From: an uncultured bacterium
GTDB taxonomy: Bacteria > Acidobacteriota > Thermoanaerobaculia > Multivoradales > J023
Reading direction: 5' to 3'
Length of the DNA: 35,849 bases
Assembly: GCA_937948815.1 (NCBI GenBank)
Contig: CALFAM010000254.1
Span: forward strand, 1 to 35,849
The position numbers and the translations under genes are program-made. The first letter of the stretch is position 1; every line of letters begins with the position of its first letter. Positions 6,477 through 15,248 of the stretch are shown in pieces. A model generated the notes under the pieces. The model ran no database searches. It saw only the letters and a program-made list of their open reading frames with translations, and had not been told where the DNA came from.

Positions 6477-9443
6477 ATGATCCGCCAGACGACATCTCAG
6501 GGATCGCCATCGCCTGCGACACCGCCTTCCGCGACCCGTACCCAAGGCGCTCGCCGCCGCTACCGGCCGGCGGTCGGGCCGCGGCTTCGCAAGCTGCTCT
6601 TCGCGGTCTTCGGTCTCTATGCCCTGCTCGGCATCAATGCCGTCTACCTCGGCGGCGTCACCTTTCTCGAATGGTGGACCGGACAGACCTTCCAGAATTG
6701 GTTCTACCTCAACATGTTCCTGGTGCACCTGCTGCTCGGCCTGTTGCTGGTGGTGCCGGTGGTGGTCTTCGGGCTCGTGCATATGCGCAATACCCGGCAT
6801 CGACGCAATCGGCGCGCGGTGCGGGTGGGCTATGCCCTATTCGTGACCGCATTGGTGCTGATCGCGACAGGCGTGGTGCTCACCCGCGTCGAAGGCCTGA
6901 TCGTGGTCAAGGACGAGTCCGTGCGCAGCGTCGCGTACTGGCTGCACGTGGTGACGCCGTTGATCGCGGCGTGGCTCTTCGTCTTGCACCGGTTGGCAGG
7001 CAAGAAGATCAAATGGCAGGTCGGTCGTCGGTGGGCACTTGCCGCGGCCGTGTTCGCCGGGGTGATGCTCGTTTGGCAGACACAGGACCCCCGCAAGTGG
7101 AACGTCGAAGGGCCGGCGTCTGGTGAGCAGTACTTCTTTCCGTCCCTGGCCCGCACCGCGGACGGCGCCTTCATCCCCGAGAACGTGCTGAACAATGATG
7201 CCTACTGCCAGGAGTGTCATCCCGACACCCACGACTCTTGGTCGGTGTCCATGCACCGCTTCAGCTCGTTCAACAACCCTGCCTATCTCGCGTCGGTGCT
7301 GGAGACGCGGCAGGTCTCGTTCGAGCGCGATGGCAACGTCAGCGCGGCGCGCTTCTGCGCTGGCTGCCACGACCCGGTGGTGTTCTTCTCGGGCAAGTTC
7401 GACGATCCCAAGTTCGAGGATCCGGCATTCGACGTGCTCGAGGATCCGGCATCGAATGCCGGCATCACCTGTACGTCCTGCCACGCGATCACCCACCTGA
7501 ACAGCCAGCGTGGCAACGCGGACTACACCATCGAAGAGCCGGTCCACTATCCCTTCGCGCGCAGTGAGAGCGCGGCGCTCAAATGGGTGAATCGCCAGCT
7601 CGTCAAGGCCAAGCCGGCCTTTCACAAGAAGACCTTCCTCAAGCCCTTTCACCAGACCGCCGAGTTCTGCGCCGGCTGCCACAAGGTGCATCTGCCTGTC
7701 GAGCTGAACGACTACAAGTGGCTCCGCGGCCAGAACCACTACGACAGCTTCCTGCTCAGTGGCGTCTCCGGCCACGGTGTGGCGAGCTTCTACTACCCGG
7801 GCAAGGCCGAGCCGGGGTGCAATGGCTGCCATATGGAGCTCGAGCCGTCGGATCAGTTCGCGGCCCGTGACTTCGACGACTCGGGCACGCGTACGATCCA
7901 CGATCATCAGTTCCCGAGCGCCAACACCGCCATTCCGCACATGTTGGGGCTGCCCGACACGGTCAACGAGAAGCATCGCGCGTTCAACGAAGGGGTCATG
8001 CGCGTCGACTTGTTCGGCTTGCGGCGCGGCGGGACCACCGATGGCGAGCTGATCGCCCCCTTGCGCCCCGAAGTGCCCACCCTCGAGCCGGGTGCCCGCT
8101 ACCTGCTCGACGCGGTGGTGCGAACAGTCAAGATGGGGCATCACTTCACCCAAGGCACCACGGACTCCAACCAGATCTGGGTCGATGTGCGGGTGCTCGA
8201 TCTGGGAGCAGGTGATGGACCGGAGGGCGCGCCGAGCACGGTGATCGGCCGCAGCGGGGGACTCGCGGAAGACGGGCGGGTCGACCCGTGGGCGCATTTC
8301 ATCAATACCTACATGCTCGACCGTCACGGTCAGCGGATCGATCGGCGCAACGCCCAGGACATCTTCGTCCCCCTCTACAGCCACCAGATTCCACCTGGCG
8401 CTGCCGACACGATCCACTATCTGTTGGACGTGCCGCCGGATGTTCGGGGCCCGATCGCGGTCGAGGTGCGCTTGCAGTACCGCAAGTTCGACACCACCTA
8501 CATGCGGGTGATCGAGGATGACCCCGCCTACCGCAACGAGCTGCCGATCATGACCCTGGCGACCGATCGCATCGTCCTGCCGGTTGCGGTTGGGTCGCAA
8601 GTCGCCGCGGCGCAGACCGTCAGCGCGCAGACCAGTGAGATTGTCCCCTGGCAGCGTTGGAACGACTACGGAATCGGCCTGCTCCGCAAAGGGGGCAAGA
8701 CCAAGGGCGAGTTGCGCCAGGCCGAGGTTGCCTTCCAGCAGGTCGAAGCGCTCGGGCGTCCGGACGGTCCGCTCAACCTGGCACGGGTCTATCTTGCCCA
8801 AGGGACGGTGCAGGATCGCGCGATCGACGCGTTGGCGCGGGCCGCCGCCTTCGATCCGCCGGCACCATCATGGTCGGTGGCCTGGTTCACGGGTCTGGTC
8901 AACAAGCAGAACGGCTACCTCGACGAGGCGATCGACAGCTTCCGATCGATTCTGGCTCTCGATGATGCGGAGACGCGCGAACGCGGCTTCGACTTCTCGC
9001 GCGACTACCGCTTGCTCAACGAGCTCGGCCAGACCTTGGTCGAGCGAGCACGCCAGGAACGTGGGGATGCGCGCAAGGCATCACGGGACGCGCTTCTCGT
9101 GGAAGCCCGTGACCTGTTCCGGCAGTCTCTGTCGATCGATCCAGAGAACGTCGCGGCACACTACAACCTCGATCTCATCCACAAGCAGCTCGGCGAGCCC
9201 GAGAAGGCGGCCGAGCACTTCGCCCTCTACAGCACCTACAAGGTCGACGACAATGCCCGCGATCAGGCGATCGCCATCGCTCGGGCCGCCGATCCCGCCG
9301 CCGACCATGCTGCTGATGCCATTGTCATCTACGACCTGATGCGCGCCGAAGCTTTCGAGCGCGACACCCCGGCCGAGATCCGTCGCGCCGAGCCCTTCGA
9401 GTTGGTGGCCATTCCCGACCAAACGCGGGCCGGATCCCGGTAG
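6477..9443 (+). CDS. membrane cytochrome b-like / pentaheme cytochrome c / TPR fusion protein
   Basis: Predicted electron-transfer protein of 988 aa. Residue numbers here count from the alternative ATG at 6453; the ATG at 6477 is preferred because GGGAG lies 9 nt upstream. Five hydrophobic helices lie at about 47-70, 82-110, 123-145, 158-180 and 192-209. Basic loops imply N-in/C-out topology. Helix 2 carries H92 and H110 and helix 4 carries H165 and H179, so one or two b hemes could bind. The exported region has five CxxCH motifs: CQECH 252, CAGCH 302, CTSCH 340, CAGCH 406 and CNGCH 456. Extra histidines could be distal ligands. A beta-rich middle and a TPR region (about 755-930) follow. I recall multiheme cytochrome plus TPR proteins elsewhere but know no specific reaction for this architecture. 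A quinol-to-periplasm electron conduit is inference. Confidence 0.82.
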   Translation: MIRQTTSQGSPSPATPPSATRTQGARRRYRPAVGPRLRKLLFAVFGLYALLGINAVYLGGVTFLEWWTGQTFQNWFYLNMFLVHLLLGLLLVVPVVVFGLVHMRNTRHRRNRRAVRVGYALFVTALVLIATGVVLTRVEGLIVVKDESVRSVAYWLHVVTPLIAAWLFVLHRLAGKKIKWQVGRRWALAAAVFAGVMLVWQTQDPRKWNVEGPASGEQYFFPSLARTADGAFIPENVLNNDAYCQECHPDTHDSWSVSMHRFSSFNNPAYLASVLETRQVSFERDGNVSAARFCAGCHDPVVFFSGKFDDPKFEDPAFDVLEDPASNAGITCTSCHAITHLNSQRGNADYTIEEPVHYPFARSESAALKWVNRQLVKAKPAFHKKTFLKPFHQTAEFCAGCHKVHLPVELNDYKWLRGQNHYDSFLLSGVSGHGVASFYYPGKAEPGCNGCHMELEPSDQFAARDFDDSGTRTIHDHQFPSANTAIPHMLGLPDTVNEKHRAFNEGVMRVDLFGLRRGGTTDGELIAPLRPEVPTLEPGARYLLDAVVRTVKMGHHFTQGTTDSNQIWVDVRVLDLGAGDGPEGAPSTVIGRSGGLAEDGRVDPWAHFINTYMLDRHGQRIDRRNAQDIFVPLYSHQIPPGAADTIHYLLDVPPDVRGPIAVEVRLQYRKFDTTYMRVIEDDPAYRNELPIMTLATDRIVLPVAVGSQVAAAQTVSAQTSEIVPWQRWNDYGIGLLRKGGKTKGELRQAEVAFQQVEALGRPDGPLNLARVYLAQGTVQDRAIDALARAAAFDPPAPSWSVAWFTGLVNKQNGYLDEAIDSFRSILALDDAETRERGFDFSRDYRLLNELGQTLVERARQERGDARKASRDALLVEARDLFRQSLSIDPENVAAHYNLDLIHKQLGEPEKAAEHFALYSTYKVDDNARDQAIAIARAADPAADHAADAIVIYDLMRAEAFERDTPAEIRRAEPFELVAIPDQTRAGSR

Positions 9444-9514
9444 GCCGTCACCTGGTTGTCCACGTGATGGAGTCGGTGTGCTGCCCGGTGGGCACGCCGG
9501 AATCGTACGGGGTG

Positions 9515-9550
9515 AGTCGCCTGGCGGTGAGCACCCTGACGGGTGCGCCA
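9515..9550. terminator. stem-loop between convergent genes
   Basis: GCACCC (9531-9536), loop TGAC, GGGTGC (9541-9546), extended by TGGC (9522-9525) pairing with GCCA (9547-9550) across a small bulge. It lies between two convergent genes and has no U-tract, so a bidirectional stop is plausible but not certain. The left flank GAGTCGCCTGGC resembles the REP-like repeat core near the RAYT gene. Confidence 0.45.
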
Positions 9551-9581
9551 GTCACCGCGCCGGATCCCTGGGGTCGAACGC

Positions 9582-10103
9582 TCAGAAGCTGAGAGGGTTG
9601 TCGCGGATGAATCGAATACGCAGGTCTTGGACCGGCTCATCGAGCTCGTAGAATTGGTCGTCGAGCCGGCTCAGGGCATCGGGGTCGTCGCGTGCCGCGA
9701 CGGCCTCTTCGACCAGGGAAGCGAAACGAGGCGTACCGAATTGGCGGTAGCCCGCAATGGCTTCGCCAGCCAGCGCGCCGTCTGTGTTGCCAAAATACTG
9801 ATCGAAGCCGCCATTGTTCACTTCCGACTCGACTTCCCAGGTGGCGTAGACCGCGCGAACGCCTTCGGGGAGCGAAAGCACGACTGCGGGTTCATAGTCG
9901 CCGCCCATGCGCTCGACCACACGCTCGACGATTTCCCACTCGATCTCTTCGTCTGACATGGCGCTGATCCTCTCGTGATCCAAATTCCAGGGCGCTCCTG
10001 CGATATCTGGAGCCACTGTTGCGGGGCGAAATCGCAGAAATAGATACAGGCCGAGCACGACCAAGAGCATGGCTCCAACGATCTTCAAGGTTCCTCCGAA
10101 CAC
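9582..10103 (-). CDS. membrane-anchored DUF4375 protein
   Basis: 173 aa. An N-terminal hydrophobic helix (about residues 8-23) is followed by a short linker and a DUF4375 domain, recognised by VNNGGFDQYFGNTDG (about 96-109) and the following AIAGYRQFG. The function of DUF4375 (also in DMP19-type proteins) is not established, and no catalytic residues are apparent. The frame starts at GTG 10103. TTG 10088 and ATG 10070 are alternatives with nearby GGAGG or GGAG, so the start is uncertain. An extended -10 element, TGCTATTTT on the minus strand at 10156-10148, may drive it. It is divergent from the EF-hand gene. Confidence 0.72.
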   Translation of the reverse strand: MFGGTLKIVGAMLLVVLGLYLFLRFRPATVAPDIAGAPWNLDHERISAMSDEEIEWEIVERVVERMGGDYEPAVVLSLPEGVRAVYATWEVESEVNNGGFDQYFGNTDGALAGEAIAGYRQFGTPRFASLVEEAVAARDDPDALSRLDDQFYELDEPVQDLRIRFIRDNPLSF

Positions 10104-10147
10104 GCTTGAACCGAGCGCTGTGAACGCTTCTGCTGTGGACTTTTTTC

Positions 10148-10156
10148 AAAATAGCA
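10148..10156 (-). promoter_or_regulatory. candidate extended -10 for the DUF4375 gene
   Basis: TGC followed by TATTTT on the minus strand, about 45 nt upstream of the GTG start. It sits in an AT-rich patch that stands out in this GC-rich region. No convincing -35 is seen, as is usual for extended -10 promoters. Confidence 0.35.
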
Positions 10157-10312
10157 TGACCGTGAGGAGCCGGCAGCGGGGCTCGGCGGCGCCCCGGTGT
10201 GGCGGTGTGGTGCGTTGATTCGGCGGCGCCCTCCGGGCATCGGGTCGCATGCTGATTGACAGACCGAGTGCTCGGCGTGTCGGATTCCTGGGAGGATGTG
10301 CAGTCGGGCCGG

Positions 10313-10318
10313 TACGAT
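10313..10318 (+). promoter_or_regulatory. -10-like TACGAT next to the EF-hand gene start
   Basis: TACGAT ends 7 nt before the ATG at 10326, so transcription from it would begin at or next to the start codon. The same hexamer sits 8 nt before lolA. Confidence 0.4.
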
Positions 10319-10325
10319 AGGTGGC

Positions 10326-11177
10326 ATGAGAGTGAGAGATGCTTGTATTGCCGTCTTTGGTGCGGTCGTGGTCTCGATGGCCGCGGCGTTGAACGCGCAG
10401 GTCGCGAACGATCCGTTGGCGGGGGTGCCGACGCGCGAAGAGCAGGAGACGATGGCGGAAATCCTGGCCCTCCAGGAGGAGATTAGCCGGCTGATTGGCA
10501 CCCTCTCGCCAGATCTGCAAGACACCATCCTCGAACGGTTGGAGTCGATGGCGGCCACGGCCGCGGCGGGTGAGACCGCCGTGTCACCGATCGGCGCCGA
10601 AGCGGGCGAGCAGGCGATCGAGCTGTTCGGAGTCGGAGAAGACCTGGTCGCTGACGGCTCGGCCACCGTGGTTCCGGAGCCCGTGCCAGCCATTCCAACC
10701 CGCGCGCGCAGCAAGGCGCCGCCGGCGTCGTGTAACACCCTGGCGATCTTCGACTCGAACGAAGACGGCAAGGTGTCGGCAAGCGACCGTGCTTGGCGGC
10801 ATCTCTATCTGTGGTCCGATGCGGACGGCGATGGCGTGATGCAAGAAGCCGAAGTGCAGTCGGCCTACGATCGCGGCGTCCGCTCGATGGACGTTCGGCT
10901 CGATACCTTCCTGCGAACGGACGGCGACAAGACGTTGCCGAGCGAGATCGAGGTCGATCGCTACATCGTGTTGGACACCAGCGGTGATGGCTTCGACAGT
11001 ACGGCGCGCATGTTCGACGACGGTGTGCTGGTGATCGACGCCAGCAGGCTCGGACGGGGCGACGGTCCCAAGCTGCTCGACAATACCGGCTTGCCACTGG
11101 AGGGCATGCAAGCCTTCCGCGCCAACCTCGCACTCGAGCGGGTGCGCGAAAAGCCGCAAGCGCTCACCTGTCCCTGA
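10326..11177 (+). CDS. secreted EF-hand calcium-binding protein
   Basis: 283 aa with an N-terminal signal peptide (basic start, hydrophobic VFGAVVVSMAAAL, probable cleavage near ALNAQ). A predicted helical segment occupies about residues 35-80. Calcium-binding loops follow: D143-D154 (DSNEDGKVSASD), D165-E176 (DADGDGVMQEAE) and a third DxSGDG loop from D217. The first two are canonical EF-hand loops apart from Asp at position 12 of the first. Role unknown; extracytoplasmic calcium binding or structural stabilisation are possibilities. The frame extends upstream to 10296, but the ATG at 10326 starts directly with the signal peptide. No Shine-Dalgarno sequence precedes it, and a TACGAT hexamer 7 nt upstream suggests a leaderless message. 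Confidence 0.75.
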   Translation: MRVRDACIAVFGAVVVSMAAALNAQVANDPLAGVPTREEQETMAEILALQEEISRLIGTLSPDLQDTILERLESMAATAAAGETAVSPIGAEAGEQAIELFGVGEDLVADGSATVVPEPVPAIPTRARSKAPPASCNTLAIFDSNEDGKVSASDRAWRHLYLWSDADGDGVMQEAEVQSAYDRGVRSMDVRLDTFLRTDGDKTLPSEIEVDRYIVLDTSGDGFDSTARMFDDGVLVIDASRLGRGDGPKLLDNTGLPLEGMQAFRANLALERVREKPQALTCP

Positions 11178-11273
11178 TCCCGTATCCCGGGGTTCACCGA
11201 TCCCGAGGCTCACGACGCCGCTCGCCGCGGGCTTTCCGCATGGGCCCCCTGCGTGGCCTTTGGGGATGGTCCG

Positions 11274-13223
11274 TCAGCTGCCGCTGGCTTCCGCGTCGAG
11301 GCCAAAGGACGGATCTTCGTAGAGGCGGTCGAAAAGCGACTGGAACTTCTCTTCGATCACTTTCCGCTTCATCTTCATGGTCGGGGTCATCTCGCCTTCC
11401 TCCTGCGAGAAGTCGCGGTCGAGGACGGCGAAACGACGAACCCGCTCGACACGCGCCAGGTCACGATTGCCGCGTCGCACAGGCTCGAGGAAGAGCTGTG
11501 CGAACGCAGGATCGGCAGCGACCTTCCCCATGGCGGCGACCAAGGCTGCGGAGCGGCCCTGGGGATCCGCCAGGAGCTCGGCACTTAGGGCCGCGACGTC
11601 TTCCTGCGCGAGAACGCCCTTCTCCGCGCCCCAGGTCAGTGTCTCGATCGGGCTGGGAGCGATCAAGGCGGCGATGAAGGGGCGGCGATCGCCGTGGGCA
11701 TGGATCTGGCTGATGAACGGGCTCTGGCTCTTGACGGCTCGCTCGATGCTGGCTGGCGCGACGTTCTTGCCGCCCGCCGTGATGATCAGGTGTTTCTTGC
11801 GGTCCGTGATGCGAAGGAAGCCGTCTTCGATGGCGCCGATGTCGCCGGTGTGGAGCCAGCCGTCTTCGTCGACGGTCTCGCGGGTCGCGGCCTCGTTGCC
11901 GAAGTATCCCGTGAAGACCAGCGGGCCACGGATCAGAATCTCACCATCCTCGGCAATCTTCTGCTCGACGTCTGGCAGGGGGCGGCCCACGGCACCGAGG
12001 CGTACGGCGCCCGGTAGGCTCACATGGGTACCGCCGGCTGCTTCGGTCATGCCGTAGGCTTCGAAGAGGGGCAGGCCCATCGCCCAGAAGAACTCCAGCA
12101 CTTCCCGGCCGATCGGCGCTGCACCCGACACCATCGCCCGCACCCGACCGCCAAAGGCCGCATGCACCTTGTGGAAGACGAGTCGGTGGGCGAGGGCGCT
12201 CTTGAGTGCCAGCCACGACGGAACTTTCTCGCCTGCGCGGTCGTAGCGCGCCCGTGCTTTGCCGACGGCAAGTGCCCAGGAGAAGATCTTGCGGGCCACC
12301 GGAGAAGCGCGCCCAACATCGCCCTGGACCTTGGCAAACGCTTTCTCGTAAAGACGTGGAACCGAGCCGAACACGGTTGGCGCGACTTCGGGCAACTCGC
12401 TCAGCACCGCGCCGATCGAGCTGGCATAGGCGGTCGGTACGCCGACGTTGAGCCGGCCGAAGAAGCCGAACACACGCTCGCTGACGTGTGCCATTGGAAG
12501 GAAAGAGATCAACAGATCGCTCTCGTCGTACGCGAAGGCCCGCGCGAACGAGTCCGCGAAAGCCAACACATTTCGGTGGCTGAGCATCGCGCCCTTGGGG
12601 CGGCCCGTCGTACCCGAGGTGTAGATCAGGATCGCGGTGTCGTCCGGGGTGACCCGGGCCTGGCGCGCGTCGATGGCCTCTTCGTCGAGAGGTTCGCCGG
12701 CAAAGCGATTTGGGGGGACGACTTTCGGATGGTCACGAAAGCGCTGGAACAGTGCCTCGTCCCACGGGACGATGGCAGCGAGCTGATCATTGCCTTCGGC
12801 TGCTTCGATGATCGTCTCGAGCTCGCCCTGCTCGGCAACGAAGACCGCTCTGCATCCGCTGTGTTCGAGAAGGAAGCGGACCTGTTCCGCCGACTGCATC
12901 GGATAGATGCCGAAGACCGGGGTGCCGGCGAGCGCGCCCGCGAGGTCGTAGATGGCCCACGGCTCTGAGGTCGGCCCCAGCACGGCGATGCGTTCGCCGA
13001 CCTCGACGCCCAGGTCGAGCAGACCGCGAGCTGCCGACGCTGCCTGCTGGTAGTAGCCGCGCCAGGTGGTCGATTGCCAGGCGCCATCGCGCTTGGTGAG
13101 ATGGGCGATGCGATCAGGAGTCAGGTCGGCCCGTCGCCGAAGTAGGGCACCCAGGGTCTTCGCCTCCGGCGTGACTGGGCGCGCTGGAACGGGCCCGCCA
13201 GGGAGCGGGATGCGCGTGCTCAC
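11274..13223 (-). CDS. long-chain fatty acyl-CoA synthetase (AMP-binding)
   Basis: AMP-forming ligase that activates fatty acids to acyl-CoA via acyl-AMP, 649 aa. Adenylate-forming motifs in order: YTSGTTGRPKG (201-211), LFEAYGMTEAAGG (386-398), GWLHTGD (455-461), DRKKHLIITAGGKNVAP (474-490). A C-terminal MTPTMKMKRK carries the usual C-terminal lysines of FadD15-type enzymes. The frame is open to 13349, but the GTG at 13223 is preferred because GAGGAGG precedes it by 6 nt and the upstream residues do not resemble the family. It follows folK by 59 bp on the same strand and may be cotranscribed with it. It converges on the EF-hand gene; the 96-bp gap between them shows no clear terminator. Confidence 0.9.
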   Translation of the reverse strand: MSTRIPLPGGPVPARPVTPEAKTLGALLRRRADLTPDRIAHLTKRDGAWQSTTWRGYYQQAASAARGLLDLGVEVGERIAVLGPTSEPWAIYDLAGALAGTPVFGIYPMQSAEQVRFLLEHSGCRAVFVAEQGELETIIEAAEGNDQLAAIVPWDEALFQRFRDHPKVVPPNRFAGEPLDEEAIDARQARVTPDDTAILIYTSGTTGRPKGAMLSHRNVLAFADSFARAFAYDESDLLISFLPMAHVSERVFGFFGRLNVGVPTAYASSIGAVLSELPEVAPTVFGSVPRLYEKAFAKVQGDVGRASPVARKIFSWALAVGKARARYDRAGEKVPSWLALKSALAHRLVFHKVHAAFGGRVRAMVSGAAPIGREVLEFFWAMGLPLFEAYGMTEAAGGTHVSLPGAVRLGAVGRPLPDVEQKIAEDGEILIRGPLVFTGYFGNEAATRETVDEDGWLHTGDIGAIEDGFLRITDRKKHLIITAGGKNVAPASIERAVKSQSPFISQIHAHGDRRPFIAALIAPSPIETLTWGAEKGVLAQEDVAALSAELLADPQGRSAALVAAMGKVAADPAFAQLFLEPVRRGNRDLARVERVRRFAVLDRDFSQEEGEMTPTMKMKRKVIEEKFQSLFDRLYEDPSFGLDAEASGS

Positions 13224-13814
13224 GAAAGCCTCCTCGTCTGCGAACCTGCCGCAGCTTGGCGTAAAACGAGTCTGGCTCGAGTCTACCGCGAGACGGCACG
13301 CCAATCGCGGCGTTCGAGGGGATGGCTCGCCGGCGCGATCGCCGCACACAGAGAGGCCGCGGTCGCGCCGTCCGGCGGGATCGGCAGCTCCGGCGCAATC
13401 TCAGCCAGCGGGACGAGCACGAAGCGGCGGCTGCGCAGGCCAGGATGCGGGAGGAGCAGGTCGTCGTCACGGACGATCCTGCTGCCCAGGGCCAGAATGT
13501 CGATATCGAGCACGCGCGGTGCCCACCGCGCGGCCGGCTGGCGCCCCGCTGCACGTTCGAGCGCTTGGGTAAGCCTCAGGAGCTTCCGTGGTTCGGCAAC
13601 AGCGGGCCGATCCGCGATGACCACGGTGTTGAGGAAGGAAGGAGGCGCGTCTTCTGGGAGGCCTGCGTCGCCTGTTCCCGGCAGACGCAGCGCAGCGTTT
13701 TCGTAAAGCGATGCGCGGCGCACAGGCCCGAGGATGCGCTCGAGACCCACGATCGCACGTTCGAGCGACGCCTCACGATCGCCGAGGTTGCTACCCAGGG
13801 CGAGAGCGAGGCGC

Positions 13815-14165
<351 letters not shown>

Positions 14166-14235
14166 GGAAACCAGTCCTCTTCGATCGACAGGTACGACGG
14201 TGATGTGCCGGCCGTGCCCTCCCCAGAGAGACGTT

Positions 14236-14295
14236 GCCAAATGGGGCGTTTCGCGCCGCTTGAGGCACGAGGAGGGCACGAAAAAGCGGCGCGAA
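14236..14295. promoter_or_regulatory. 12-bp inverted repeat in the divergent region upstream of the FYDLN gene
   Basis: TTCGCGCCGCTT (14250-14261) and AAGCGGCGCGAA (14284-14295) form a perfect 12-bp inverted repeat with a 22-nt spacer. The left arm overlaps GGGGCGTTTCG, which resembles the hairpin motif at 14361-14387. It lies 85 nt or more upstream of the minus-strand ATG, so it could be an operator or a leader-RNA stem. Confidence 0.5.
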
Positions 14296-14360
14296 GGTAG
14301 CATCGCGTTTTGGCCGTGTCAAGGCAATCGGGAGATCGCGATCACGCATCGGGCCGGCGT

Positions 14361-14387
14361 GCCGAAACGGGGCATTTCGGCCCCGTT
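14361..14387. promoter_or_regulatory. nested alternative hairpins upstream of lolA
   Basis: Two mutually exclusive perfect stems: GCCGAAA (14361-14367) with TTTCGGC (14375-14381), and AACGGGGC (14366-14373) with GCCCCGTT (14380-14387). The site is about 50 bp before the predicted lolA -10 element. Confidence 0.45.
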
Positions 14388-14412
14388 GCCGTGCGGTTGG
14401 GATGCCGCGTGG

Positions 14413-14442
14413 TTGTGGTGAAGGCCGAGCCGGCGTTACGAT
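14413..14442 (+). promoter_or_regulatory. candidate lolA promoter
   Basis: TTGTGG (14413-14418), an 18-nt spacer and TACGAT (14437-14442). The -10 ends 8 nt before the ATG, so the message would be leaderless or nearly so. No Shine-Dalgarno sequence is visible. Confidence 0.4.
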
Positions 14443-14450
14443 GACGAACG

Positions 14451-15200
14451 ATGGGAAATCGACTCCTCGCACCATTCGTCCTGCCCGCCACGATCGTCAT
14501 GCTTTGGCTTACCCCGCTCGCAGCCGTGCGTGCACAAGACGAAGCAGCAAACGATCCTGAAGCCATGTCGCTCGACGACGAGCGCCTGACCGGTGGCGAG
14601 CGTTTCGAGGCGCTGATCGCCAAGATCAAGGAGCAGCAGGCACAGCTCTCGTCGCTCGAAGCACGGTTCGTCCAGACCAAGAAGAGCATGCTGCTCCTCG
14701 AACCGGAGATCGCGCGCGGCACCTTTGCCTACCAGGCGCCAGATCTGGCGCGCTGGGAGTTCACCGAGCCGAATCAGACGGTGATGGTCATCAGCGATGG
14801 TGAGATGGTCACTTGGTACCGCGATCTGGGTACGGCTGAGCGCTTGCCGGTCGACAAGCACACGGCGCAGATCGAGCAGTATCTGGCCGCCACCAACTCG
14901 GTCGAGCGCCTGCGCCGGTACTTCGATTTCACGGCGGCGTTTCCGGCCGACGGACGGCCCTACCGCGTCGAGCTCTCGCCGCGCTTCAGCCGCGTGGCCA
15001 AGCGCATCAAGGGCATGACCATCTGGTTCGATCGCGAGAGTTTCCTGCCGGTCCGACTGGCCTACGAGGAGCCGGACGGCGACACCACGGACTTCGTTTT
15101 CGAGCACGTCGAGGTCAACCCGACGCTTCCCGAGGAACGCTTTCGGATCCAATTGCCACCGGATGTCCAGGTGAGCACCCTGGCCACGAGCGGCTCCTAG
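14451..15200 (+). CDS. lolA: outer-membrane lipoprotein carrier protein LolA
   Basis: Periplasmic chaperone that carries lipoproteins from the inner to the outer membrane. 249 aa with a signal peptide (probable cleavage AVRA/QD). It is followed by the LolA fold: LSSLEARFVQTKKS, RGTFAYQAPDLARWEFTEPN, VMVISDGEMVTWYRDLGTAERLP and a C-terminal strand around KGMTIWFDRESFLPVRLAYEEPDGD. The length is slightly above the usual ~200 aa because of an acidic segment after the signal peptide. It lies 48 bp before tgt on the same strand. The -10-like TACGAT 8 nt upstream suggests its own promoter. LolA family membership is clear; whether the organism has the full Lol system cannot be judged here. Confidence 0.88.
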   Translation: MGNRLLAPFVLPATIVMLWLTPLAAVRAQDEAANDPEAMSLDDERLTGGERFEALIAKIKEQQAQLSSLEARFVQTKKSMLLLEPEIARGTFAYQAPDLARWEFTEPNQTVMVISDGEMVTWYRDLGTAERLPVDKHTAQIEQYLAATNSVERLRRYFDFTAAFPADGRPYRVELSPRFSRVAKRIKGMTIWFDRESFLPVRLAYEEPDGDTTDFVFEHVEVNPTLPEERFRIQLPPDVQVSTLATSGS

Positions 15201-15248
15201 CCTGCCTTCCTCCTCGGCGCGTCGGCGCCTGCTTCCCGACCGAGCACC

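Noticed and set aside
5490..8801. Long open frames antisense to the ADOP and cytochrome genes
   Set aside because: Their translations are rich in Arg, His, Gln and Asp without domains, and they mirror GC-rich codon usage of the real genes on the plus strand.
10256..10261. Perfect TTGACA upstream of the EF-hand gene
   Set aside because: No acceptable -10 lies 16-18 nt downstream, and the better -10-like element (10313) is 51 bp away.
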